Shown here piece after piece: positions 6,301-13,327 of a stretch of 16,310 nt of DNA. The notes below the pieces were generated by a model. It did not search any database. It was not told where the DNA came from and saw only the letters and a list, made by a program, of their open reading frames with translations. The position numbers and the translations under genes are program-made. Source of the DNA: JABDDM01 sp038240295 (GTDB lineage Bacteria > Bacteroidota > Ignavibacteria > Palsa-1295). The stretch is taken from positions 1 through 16,310 of the forward strand of contig JBBSDW010000075.1 of assembly GCA_038240295.1 (NCBI GenBank), written 5' to 3'. Each line of letters opens with the position of its first letter. Position 1 is the stretch's first letter.

Positions 6301-7890
6301 CTAAGGCTTCGATATCCTTGAAGCTAAGAATTCTTCAATCCCACGAACGTGCGCATCTGCGAGACGGTCGAGGAAGACAGGATCGCGCAAGGCGGCTTCT
6401 TCTTCCGGGAGCATCATGTATAACGATTCGGTGAGCACGCTCGGCATCCAAGTTGGACGAACCATCGCAAGACTTCGCTTGTGCGCACCGAGGTTCGGAA
6501 TCCCTGTTACCGATGTGATCTCGCGATCGAGATCTGTAGCAAGCGGTTCGGAAAAATCGTTGAAGTAATAGGTCGATGTTCCGTAATTCACGAATGGATC
6601 GACACCATCGGGGAAACCATTATTGTGGATCGACACAAGCACGTCGGCTTCCCCTTCGACGGCGGAATCGACACGCGCCCATAGTTCGGTTGATTGGACG
6701 GTCGTCGAGCGAATCCCTTCGAACGTCGTCCGTGTCATTTCGACGATTGCACCTTTTTCTAAGAGTTTATCGCGCACGCGCAGCCCGATCGCGAGATTAG
6801 CATCGGCCTCAGTGAGTCGCGTCGGTCCGATAGCGCCGCCCGGTGGATGTCCCGGGTCGATCATCACGCGGACTCCTCTGAGCGGCTCCGCCGCCACGAG
6901 CGTCGGTCCGCGACGAATGCGAACCACGAGCTCACCCGCCGCATTAAAAAATGCCTTGTAGCCCCAGAGTGCTTGGGTAAGCTTCACGGTCGCAACTACA
7001 TTTGTCTCATGTGCTATTGTAGTAATACCTGCGATGAGCGCATCGGGATGCAAGAGCACTTTTTCTTCTTCGTTTCGGCGATGATAGAGCGTGATTGTCA
7101 AGCGTTCGCCCTCTCCTTCGATCAGGAACGCTCCCCACTGCGCGTCAAGGATCACGTCTTCGTATGTGAGCTTCGGCTCAAGACGCAGATGCTTCATCAC
7201 GACCTCATGCTCCGCGCGACTATCGAGCCGAACGCTTGAATCGGGCACCCAAGCGTTCTCGGTATTCGAAAGCTTTACTTCGTAATCGCTCCCCGATTTC
7301 GCTACAACTTCGACACGTGTACCGCGCGGCCACTGCCATTTTCGATCCGCGCCTTCCTCGGGAGAAGCGGCCGTTACGTCGGAGCCGGTCGCCAAGGTAT
7401 CTCGGCCGGTGACGATCGTTGCCATCATCGGTTGCGGAAGCGGCAGGATCGGATTCGTCACTTTTTTGCCGCCAATACTTCCGGCATCGGACTGGCTTCC
7501 GCCTTCTTTTGCACCGAATGCAACGAAAACAGAATCGTTCTGCGCGCCATCATGTGCGCGAAGTGTATAACCAGATGCGGGCATCGGCAGATACGCGAGG
7601 AATGCGCCGTTCTTCGCGACCGGTACGGAAACATCGTCGATCAAAAGCTGTGCAGTGCCAGAGCCGACTGATCCAAAAATAAAATTCGATGCGACGGTCG
7701 GCCTGACGGCGCCTTCCTGAGGATAAACAACATCGATCTTCAGCGTTCCTTTGGTTGCGGAGATTTCCGGAACATGATGGACCGTGGTAGTATCGCGAGA
7801 TGAGCTCGTATGGCTTCCCGCGCAGCCTGCACTCGCGATGAGCACTGCAGTAAGCAGAATCGTGTGGAGAGAATTAAGTTGACCGCGCAT
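6301..7890 (-). CDS. Lipoprotein N-acetylmuramoyl-L-alanine amidase (Amidase_3 family)
   Basis: A 529-aa cell-envelope hydrolase that should cut the bond between N-acetylmuramic acid and L-alanine in peptidoglycan. The N-terminus is a lipoprotein signal with a hydrophobic core and lipobox ASAG-C23. Residues 48-125 look Ig-like, 155-222 SH3-like (ending W-V-P-D-S-S-V), and 230-328 a beta-rich module in the place AMIN-type domains often occupy. The zinc amidase domain is 338-525, with H348 (DPGHP), E361 (LTEADAN) and H422 (SIHNN) as expected metal ligands and E488 (TESLYM) as catalytic glutamate, so it should be active. Family members such as AmiC split daughter cells or remodel the wall; the lipid anchor would hold this one in a membrane. 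The ATG at 7890 starts the signal peptide. The gene diverges from the five-gene operon. Confidence 0.92.
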   Translation of the reverse strand: MRGQLNSLHTILLTAVLIASAGCAGSHTSSSRDTTTVHHVPEISATKGTLKIDVVYPQEGAVRPTVASNFIFGSVGSGTAQLLIDDVSVPVAKNGAFLAYLPMPASGYTLRAHDGAQNDSVFVAFGAKEGGSQSDAGSIGGKKVTNPILPLPQPMMATIVTGRDTLATGSDVTAASPEEGADRKWQWPRGTRVEVVAKSGSDYEVKLSNTENAWVPDSSVRLDSRAEHEVVMKHLRLEPKLTYEDVILDAQWGAFLIEGEGERLTITLYHRRNEEEKVLLHPDALIAGITTIAHETNVVATVKLTQALWGYKAFFNAAGELVVRIRRGPTLVAAEPLRGVRVMIDPGHPPGGAIGPTRLTEADANLAIGLRVRDKLLEKGAIVEMTRTTFEGIRSTTVQSTELWARVDSAVEGEADVLVSIHNNGFPDGVDPFVNYGTSTYYFNDFSEPLATDLDREITSVTGIPNLGAHKRSLAMVRPTWMPSVLTESLYMMLPEEEAALRDPVFLDRLADAHVRGIEEFLASRISKP

Positions 7891-7905
7891 CGCTGTCTGA
7901 CGATT

Positions 7906-7934
7906 TGAAATTAATGTTCCACTTTAGAAGCAAA
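7906..7934 (-). promoter_or_regulatory. Possible Bacteroidetes-type promoter for the amidase gene
   Basis: On the minus strand TTTG (7934-7931) is followed after 17 bases by TAATTTCA (7913-7906), a partial match to the TTTG / TAnnTTTG promoter pattern of Bacteroidetes. It ends about 15 bases before the amidase ATG. The spacing is slightly short and the second element is imperfect. Confidence 0.25.
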
Positions 7935-8025
7935 CCGAAAGAATGTTGGTTCGCGCGATCACACTTTCTTGTCATACCATTCGCTTCTTAAGCTGCTGTT
8001 ATCAATAGATGAGTATTTTTGCAGC

Positions 8026-8907
8026 ATGAGTATGCTTTCCTTCTTGAGATCAGAAAAAACGGATCGAATCAAACGGAGCTGGACCTTCAAGGTCCGCGGG
8101 AAGGATTCGGTCATCTGGAAATTGCTGATCTCGCCGGCTGGGATTTTGACCGGTGAGGAGCGAAACGTCGAAACGAAAACGGCGGAGATGTTTGCGCTCG
8201 ATACCGTAACCGGCGAAGTAGTCTGGCGCGGAGTGGAGACAGTAGAGAAGTGGTGGTTTGGTTCGGAGCTTGCTTCGAGGCACACGCTCTATCTGCATAC
8301 GTTCTTTACCCCAGACATGCCGGATGCACGCGGGGTGATCGCGCTCGATATCGAGACTGGCCGCGAACGCTGGCGGCAACCGGATATGACGCTGCTCTTC
8401 GAAGCGAACGAACGCGTCTATACCGAACTTGCGCAGCGCAAAGGAAAGGAAATACTGAAGCTCGATCTGTTGTCGGGAGACATTTTGGAAACCCTCACGC
8501 GCGATCCGACCACACTCGCCGCATTGCGAAGTCTTGCCGAGGAGAGCGACGAAGCCAACGTCTACCCGATGCCGCTTTATCCTGAGTCGGAGCTTTATGA
8601 AGCGATCTCAGGGATCATGCAAAGCGCCCTCGAGATCAGCGAAGTGCGCGGCTCGATCGATTTTTTGGAATTCGACAATTATCTTGTCTTCAGTTATCAT
8701 CGAAGGATCACCACGCCCGAAGCGGCACTTCGGAACCTGCTCGTCAACGAACTCAAAGTGCTCGATCGAGAATCGGGTGAAGTTCTTTTCAGTGAAACAT
8801 TGAATGCCGAAACGCCTTTTCCCGTACCCGATAACTTTTTCATCAACCGTGGCACACTTATCTATGTCAAAGAAAAACGCGAGGTCGTCGGTGTGGCACT
8901 TCGGTAA
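8026..8907 (+). CDS. PQQ-like beta-propeller protein, uncharacterised (possibly DUF4905 type)
   Basis: A 293-aa protein with no signal peptide, cysteine motif or catalytic signature. It repeats short blocks such as FALDTVTGEVVWRG, ALDIETGRERWRQ, KLDLLSGDI and VLDRESGEVLF, which match the strand-turn-strand units of PQQ-like (quinoprotein-like) beta-propellers, here used as fold units and not proof of PQQ binding. From memory, Bacteroidetes proteins of this size and pattern are grouped as DUF4905; I cannot check that here. I chose the ATG at 8026 (ATG at 8032 is as likely); an earlier TTG at 7969 would add 19 residues with no support. TATTTTTG at 8014-8021 matches the -7 promoter pattern but has no partner element. 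It is the first gene of the operon; the following lipoprotein gene overlaps its end. Confidence 0.75.
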   Translation: MSMLSFLRSEKTDRIKRSWTFKVRGKDSVIWKLLISPAGILTGEERNVETKTAEMFALDTVTGEVVWRGVETVEKWWFGSELASRHTLYLHTFFTPDMPDARGVIALDIETGRERWRQPDMTLLFEANERVYTELAQRKGKEILKLDLLSGDILETLTRDPTTLAALRSLAEESDEANVYPMPLYPESELYEAISGIMQSALEISEVRGSIDFLEFDNYLVFSYHRRITTPEAALRNLLVNELKVLDRESGEVLFSETLNAETPFPVPDNFFINRGTLIYVKEKREVVGVALR

Positions 8908-9370
8908 GCCAATAGGATTAGCTGTCCTCGGTTGCTTCATGCTCCTGGGGCTATCATCCTGCGACCGCGGTGCGGGCGCGCAGGAGGATGCGGCGCGGTC
9001 CTTTGCAGATGCGGTAACCCGCAACGACGTCGCACATCGGGATTCGATGATCGCAACCCGAACCTTCAAAGAATATTTCGACAACGTATTCGTCACGCGC
9101 GATATGATCGACTGGTTTCATACGTTCTACGATTACAAAAATCGCAAATTCTATGGCGTTCCTCGGATCGACGTCGATCGCGATCTTACCGGAGAACTTG
9201 CTGGCGGCGCATTGCTCGATACGAACAAGATCGAAGAAACAGGCATGGTACGAGTGCCGTCGCCAAATGCAGGCGAGCAGCCTGCCGTCTTCCGAATGGT
9301 CAAGCAAGCGGGACTGCACTGGAAAGTAGCGATGGTGACGCGCGGCGATGCGCAGGTACAATTCCATTAA
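8864..9370 (+). CDS. Small uncharacterised lipoprotein
   Basis: A 168-aa protein with a lipoprotein signal: hydrophobic core IGLAVLGCFMLLG then lipobox LSS-C33. The mature part is charged and soluble, with a helix rich in D, R and A just after the cysteine, then YYxF/W-rich segments, similar in size to small proteins with an NTF2-like or DUF4878-like fold, though I cannot assign a family. The start is uncertain. ATG at 8864 overlaps the previous gene by 44 bases and has no Shine-Dalgarno. GTG at 8891 has GAGG six bases upstream, would give 159 aa and leave a typical 23-residue signal. Either way it is translated from the same message as its neighbours. Confidence 0.7.
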   Translation: MSKKNARSSVWHFGKPIGLAVLGCFMLLGLSSCDRGAGAQEDAARSFADAVTRNDVAHRDSMIATRTFKEYFDNVFVTRDMIDWFHTFYDYKNRKFYGVPRIDVDRDLTGELAGGALLDTNKIEETGMVRVPSPNAGEQPAVFRMVKQAGLHWKVAMVTRGDAQVQFH

Positions 9371-9390
9371 CATTTCCCAACAAAAGAAGT

Positions 9391-9852
9391 ATGCTTGAAG
9401 CAGGCGACAACGCACCAGCATTTACATCGAAGGATGACGCCGGTAATTCTTTCTCACTCAAAGATCTCAACGGCAAAAAGGTCGTCCTCTATTTTTATCC
9501 GAAGGACGATACTTCCGGCTGCACGAAAGAGGCTTGCGAATTTCAGAGCAAGATGAAGTCGTTCAAGACGAAGGATGCGATGGTGATCGGCGTGAGTCCC
9601 GATTCTGAGAAATCTCACCAAAAGTTCAAGACGAAATATGAGTTGGACTTCCCGCTTCTCGTCGACGAAGATAAAGCGATCGCAAATCTTTACGGTGTCT
9701 GGAAAGAGAAGTCGATGTACGGACGTAAATACATGGGCATCGAACGAACAACGTTTATCATTGATGAAGATGGCAAGATCGCGAAGATCTTTCCTAAGGT
9801 GAAAGTGACGGATCATGTCGATCAGGTTCTCGAAGCTTTGAAAGCCATTTGA
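9391..9852 (+). CDS. bcp: Peroxiredoxin, Bcp/PrxQ type (thiol peroxidase)
   Basis: A 153-aa cytoplasmic thiol peroxidase that reduces hydrogen peroxide and organic hydroperoxides, recycled by thioredoxin. It is the usual length for the family. The peroxidatic site is DDTSGCTKEAC: peroxidatic C44 in the T-S-G-C-T motif and resolving C49 five residues on, the CxxxxC pair of the PrxQ class. LYFYPKDDTSG precedes it and GIERTTFIID (with the active-site arginine) follows near residue 117. The start codon ATG at 9391 is 20 bases after the lipoprotein stop, with AAGAAG just upstream. The stop overlaps the next start in a TGATG arrangement, so the two are probably translationally coupled. Confidence 0.93.
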   Translation: MLEAGDNAPAFTSKDDAGNSFSLKDLNGKKVVLYFYPKDDTSGCTKEACEFQSKMKSFKTKDAMVIGVSPDSEKSHQKFKTKYELDFPLLVDEDKAIANLYGVWKEKSMYGRKYMGIERTTFIIDEDGKIAKIFPKVKVTDHVDQVLEALKAI

Positions 9853-10301
9853 TGGGGCGTTTCGCTGGCAGCGTGACGATCAAGGCACCCATCGAAAGCG
9901 TCTTCGATTTTCATACCGATACCAATAATCTCGCGAAGATCATGCCTGGTGTGGTCGAGATCGTCTCGCTTTCAAAACGTGGCGCGGGCCATGGGACGCT
10001 CATCGAACTTGTCATGCGCTGGCGAAAAATCGTCACGCTTAAGTGGCTGGTCAAACTCGAAGTCTTCGATCGTCCTAATCAGCTTGTGGATCTTCAGTTG
10101 AAGGGTCCTTTCAAATTCTTTCGTCACGCACGCACATTTGTGACTACGGCCGATGGGACGAAGATGACCGATGACCTGACCTATGAGCTCCCCTTCGGTT
10201 TGCTCGGTCGGACGATTGATCGGACCTTTGTTCGGCGTATCGTTGCTGCGCAATTCGCATTACGCCATCGGCTGACCAAAGCATTGCTTGAGGCACCGTG
10301 A
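9852..10301 (+). CDS. SRPBCC-family (START/Bet v 1-like) protein
   Basis: A 149-aa protein with the pattern of a ligand-binding helix-grip fold. It starts F-A-G-S-V-T-I-K-A-P-I-E-S-V-F-D-F, where an I-x-A-P-x-x-x-V-F-x-F motif is the usual first strand and helix, and continues with V-x-S-L-S-K-R-G-x-G-x-G-T and later a D-D-L-T-Y-E-L-P-F-G strand and a long C-terminal helix. Such proteins bind hydrophobic ligands or act as cyclases and dehydratases; the ligand here is unknown. The ATG at 9852 shares its A with the TGA of bcp. Its own stop overlaps the acetyltransferase start the same way. Confidence 0.82.
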   Translation: MGRFAGSVTIKAPIESVFDFHTDTNNLAKIMPGVVEIVSLSKRGAGHGTLIELVMRWRKIVTLKWLVKLEVFDRPNQLVDLQLKGPFKFFRHARTFVTTADGTKMTDDLTYELPFGLLGRTIDRTFVRRIVAAQFALRHRLTKALLEAP

Positions 10302-10930
10302 TGCTTGAAGAATTCAAACCTCGCAACAATCTTCCTCGCTCGCTCGAATCGAACCGGCTTACGATTCGGCAGTGGCGGATAAGCGATATCGAAGAACACG
10401 AAGAGCTTTTCCAATCAAGCTTTGAGAAACACCTCTCACCCTGGCTGCCACCGCAGGAGGAATCGCGAAATCCTAACGATCGCAACCGGCAGCTTCACGA
10501 CCGCGTCGTGGCAATGCTCGACAAATGGGAAGAAGGAAGCGACTTCCGATTTCTTATCGTGCGCAATTCCGATAAACGAATTGTCGGACAGCTTGGCATT
10601 ACCGGCATCGTCAGAAATGTGAATCAATCGGGATTCATCGGCTACTGGATCGGCCGTGACTTTTTGAATAATGGATATGCAAGCGAAGCGACAGTCATGG
10701 CGATGCACTACGCGTTCGAATTCCTGAGGCTGCACCGAATCTCACTCTGGATCTCGCCTGACAATACGGCGAGTCTTCGCATCGCCAACAAACTTGGACT
10801 TCGCTTAGAGGGCCGCGTCAAAGATGCCCTCTACCTCGGCGGCCGCTGGCAGGACACCGTCATCTATACGATCCTAAAAGCCGAATGGGAGGAAAGAAAG
10901 AATCTCCTTATGCAGCAGTTCTGCAAGTGA
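10301..10930 (+). CDS. GNAT acetyltransferase, RimJ/RimL type
   Basis: A 209-aa acetyl-CoA-dependent N-acetyltransferase. Family features in order: the opening S-N-R-L-T-I-R-Q-W-R (about 17-26), the conserved I-V-G-Q-L-G-I strand (94-100), the Y-W-I-G-R-D-F-L-N-N-G-Y-A-S-E-A acetyl-CoA loop and helix (115-130), and the N155 to L169 block with A-S-L-R-I-A-N-K-L-G-L near 157-167. This is the layout of RimJ/RimL ribosomal-protein alanine acetyltransferases and of many uncharacterised relatives, so the substrate cannot be named. The ATG at 10301 overlaps the SRPBCC stop. It is the last gene of the operon; gmk is convergent 33 bases away and I see no clear terminator in between. Confidence 0.88.
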   Translation: MLEEFKPRNNLPRSLESNRLTIRQWRISDIEEHEELFQSSFEKHLSPWLPPQEESRNPNDRNRQLHDRVVAMLDKWEEGSDFRFLIVRNSDKRIVGQLGITGIVRNVNQSGFIGYWIGRDFLNNGYASEATVMAMHYAFEFLRLHRISLWISPDNTASLRIANKLGLRLEGRVKDALYLGGRWQDTVIYTILKAEWEERKNLLMQQFCK

Positions 10931-10963
10931 TCCTCACACTCGATCTCATGCGAGAACACTGAG

Positions 10964-11524
10964 CTATGGTTTACCAAAGATCAGCGCTTCGACATCCTGG
11001 ATTGCCCGATCGAGATTGTCATTGACGACAACATGATCATACTGCTCGGCCATTTTCATTTCCATGGAGGCTCGGTCCAGCCGGCGATCGATCACTTCGG
11101 GCGGTTCCGTCTTGCGTGCAGTTAGACGCTCGCGGAGCACTTCCATCGTTGGTGGCGCAATGAAGATGAGCTGGCTCTTGTCGGGATATTTGTTGCGAAT
11201 AGAGATCCCGCCTTTAACGTCGATATCGAAGATCAGCCGCTTGCCCATCTGTTCGGCGCGTTCGATCTCGTTGACCGGTGTGCCGTAATAATTGCCGAAG
11301 ATCTCTTCGTGTTCGATGAGGCCGCCGGTCTTCAGCAGCGCTTCGAATTTCTCTCGCGTGAGAAAATAGTAGTCAACTCCATCACGCTCCCCGGGCCGCT
11401 GCGACCTTGTGGTAGCTGAAATCGAGAACATGAGCTCCGCCGGATGATCGTCGAGCATCCGCTTCGTGATGGTGGTCTTGCCTGCCCCAGAGGGCGCACT
11501 GATTACGATAAGAGATTTTGACAT
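10964..11524 (-). CDS. gmk: Guanylate kinase
   Basis: A 186-aa enzyme that phosphorylates GMP (and dGMP) to GDP with ATP, needed for nucleotide synthesis. The P-loop is A-P-S-G-A-G-K-T-T (10-18). The GMP-binding region follows: S-A-T-T-R-S-Q-R-P-G-E-R-D-G-V-D-Y-Y-F (about 36-54) and G-x-Y-Y-G-T-P (about 77-83); then F-D-I-D-V-K-G-G and the R-x-x-x-R region with RLTARKTE and RRLDRA. Length is normal. I chose ATG 11524 because family members start a few residues before the P-loop; an in-frame ATG at 11569 would add 15 residues with no homology. It has no Shine-Dalgarno sequence. It stands alone in this window. Confidence 0.96.
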   Translation of the reverse strand: MSKSLIVISAPSGAGKTTITKRMLDDHPAELMFSISATTRSQRPGERDGVDYYFLTREKFEALLKTGGLIEHEEIFGNYYGTPVNEIERAEQMGKRLIFDIDVKGGISIRNKYPDKSQLIFIAPPTMEVLRERLTARKTEPPEVIDRRLDRASMEMKMAEQYDHVVVNDNLDRAIQDVEALIFGKP

Positions 11525-11605
11525 TGCGCGAATATACCGGATGAGATCGTTACCCGCACTTAATGTCATCTGGGAAAATTCGTGAAAGACCTGGCACGAG
11601 CGAAT

Positions 11606-11636
11606 GTGGAGAATAGGCTTTTAGCCTGTTCTTCAC
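11606..11636. repeat. Long hairpin, REP-like element
   Basis: Arms 11606-11619 (GTGGAGAATAGGCT) and 11623-11636 (AGCCTGTTCTTCAC) pair over 14 positions around a TTT loop, with two transitions that become G-U pairs in RNA. No T-run follows on either strand, so it is more like an extragenic palindrome than a terminator. It lies in the 166-bp gap between the gmk start and the HNH gene stop. The AGGCT-TTT-AGCCT core recalls a widespread palindromic repeat type; copy number cannot be judged here. Confidence 0.5.
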
Positions 11637-11690
11637 GGGGAGCCAAATTCCTAATTCAAGAAGACGACTCGACAAAAGAAAGCCTTCTCG

Positions 11691-12395
11691 TTACATAAAT
11701 AGATACGGCTCCCAATCCTTGCCAATCTTACCAGCGTACTGACGCAGGAAGGTCACATGGTTGGGGCGAATCGGCCGTTTGAGCAGAGGCATGTGCGCCT
11801 CGTCGGGTGTGTGCGATCCCTTGCGATTGTTGCACCGCAGGCAGGCCGAGATCAGGTTCTCCCAGCTATCTTCGCCTCCGCGCGAGCGAGGCATGATGTG
11901 ATCGACTGTAAGCGATATGCTCGCGGAGCCGCAATACTGACAGCGATGACCGTCGCGGCGAAGAATATTCTTTCGCGACAGGATCACCTTCTTAAACGGC
12001 ACACGCACAAAATTCGACAGACGGATCACACTCGGAAATGGCATTGCCGAAGAAGTCGAACGAACACTTCGCTCCTTGATCGCGCTTACCATTTCAGCTT
12101 TGTGCAAATAAAGCAGTACGATCGCTTTTTGTACGTTGCAGATCGCGAGGGGTTCGTAATTGCCGTTGAGGATCAACACCTTGCCCGAAAGCGTGGGATC
12201 GTTCGGACTTAGCGGATCGTCGTCAAGATCGGAATCGGAAAGTTGAGAAGAATTGTCGGAAGGGATAAATCCATCGTCCGCACGAAGATGTCGTGCAGCG
12301 TTGGTTCGAGAACGGTCGATGTTTTCTCCTTTAACGGGGAAGCCCAACTGTTTTTTATCGTGTTTCCGTTGTTTGCGAGCTTCGAACGCAGCCAT
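11691..12395 (-). CDS. HNH endonuclease-family protein
   Basis: A 234-aa protein with a C-terminal HNH nuclease domain (about 145-195). It shows C152-x-x-C155 and C185-x-x-C188, the structural zinc pair, with D165-H166, N180 and N190 as the HNH residues, so the site looks intact. The core from about 71 (GKVLILNGNYEPLAICNVQKA) matches the typical start of a widespread bacterial HNH family of about 165-175 aa, not linked to a phage or restriction gene here. Residues 1-70 are an extra, polar segment: basic first, then acidic (D/S-rich 50-66). The ATG at 12395 touches an AGGAG with no spacing; a TTG at 12494 would add 33 residues. The native role is unknown. A weak promoter (TTGATT, 15 bases, TATTAT; 12498-12472) precedes it. 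Confidence 0.85.
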   Translation of the reverse strand: MAAFEARKQRKHDKKQLGFPVKGENIDRSRTNAARHLRADDGFIPSDNSSQLSDSDLDDDPLSPNDPTLSGKVLILNGNYEPLAICNVQKAIVLLYLHKAEMVSAIKERSVRSTSSAMPFPSVIRLSNFVRVPFKKVILSRKNILRRDGHRCQYCGSASISLTVDHIMPRSRGGEDSWENLISACLRCNNRKGSHTPDEAHMPLLKRPIRPNHVTFLRQYAGKIGKDWEPYLFM

Positions 12396-12539
12396 CTCCT
12401 TTCGTTGGGTAGCGCCGCGAAAAAACGGGTGCGGTCGCGGCCAGCACCGATCGAGCAGTAACTGGCTGTATATAATAGGTCGAATTGCGAGCAATCAATT
12501 CCCTCGCAAGCGTTGGCCAGGATTAAAGATCTGTAATCA

Positions 12540-13301
12540 ATGGAAAAAGAATTTCAGGGAAAGAACATACTCGTAACAGGCGGCTCAAGAGGGATCGGCC
12601 GTGCGACTTCGCTTCTCTTTGCAGAACGCGGTGCAAAGGTTGCGATAAACTTCGAAAAAGATGAGCAAGCGGCACTCGAAGTTGCTGAGGAAATCAGAAT
12701 GCTTGGATCAACGTGCAAGACATTCAAAATGTCCATCACCGATGAATCTGCGTGGCAACGGATGACAAACGAAATCGTGAGCGATTGGTCAACGCTCGAT
12801 GTCGTCGTTGCGAATGCCGGCATCTGGGGTGAAGGGCATGTCGAGGATCTTTCGATCGAAGATTTCAGACGTACGATGGAAGTGAACATGACCGGCACCT
12901 TCCTCGCCGCGAAATATGCAACGCGCATCATGAAGCCGCAACGCTCGGGCGCAATCGTGACCGTCTCTTCGACGGCAGGTCAGCGGGGCGAGAGCGAGCA
13001 TTCGCATTATGCCGCAAGCAAAGGCGCGCAGATCAGCTTTACAAAATCGCTCGCTGTCGAATTAGCAACCTTCGGTATTCGCGTCAACTGTGTCGCCCCC
13101 GGATGGGTCGGTACGGCGATGACCTCGCGGGCGATGGAAGATTCCGCAATGGCATCGTGGATCAACGCACAAATTCCGCTGGGGCGCGTTGCGCAGCCGG
13201 CGGAAATTGCAGAAGCTATTTTATTTCTTGCGGGACCTCGCTCAAGTTTTATCCTTGGAGAGGTTTTGAATGTGAATGGCGGGGCCGTGCTTTGCGGTTA
13301 A
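12540..13301 (+). CDS. SDR-family oxidoreductase (FabG-like)
   Basis: A 253-aa NAD(P)H-dependent classical short-chain dehydrogenase/reductase. The cofactor motif is T-G-G-S-R-G-I-G (13-20), with N-A-G at 92-94, structural N116, and the catalytic S144, Y157 (Y-A-A-S-K) and K161, all present. The C-terminus I-L-G-E-V-L-N-V-N-G-G is typical of FabG-like members. The basic residue in the nucleotide-binding motif (R17) and no acidic residue at the end of strand 2 (N37-F-E) hint at NADP preference. Substrate cannot be inferred: FabG (3-oxoacyl-ACP reductase) and sugar or alcohol dehydrogenases look alike, and no fatty-acid genes are near. The gene stands alone, with the M61 gene convergent 26 bases downstream. 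Confidence 0.9.
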   Translation: MEKEFQGKNILVTGGSRGIGRATSLLFAERGAKVAINFEKDEQAALEVAEEIRMLGSTCKTFKMSITDESAWQRMTNEIVSDWSTLDVVVANAGIWGEGHVEDLSIEDFRRTMEVNMTGTFLAAKYATRIMKPQRSGAIVTVSSTAGQRGESEHSHYAASKGAQISFTKSLAVELATFGIRVNCVAPGWVGTAMTSRAMEDSAMASWINAQIPLGRVAQPAEIAEAILFLAGPRSSFILGEVLNVNGGAVLCG

Positions 13302-13327
13302 GCGGTTTCCCCTTTTTGTTAAAGTGT

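Noticed and set aside
8932..9390. N-terminal extension of bcp in the same frame
   Set aside because: The extension overlaps the lipoprotein gene, is arginine-rich and without homology; Bcp proteins start at the ATG at 9391.
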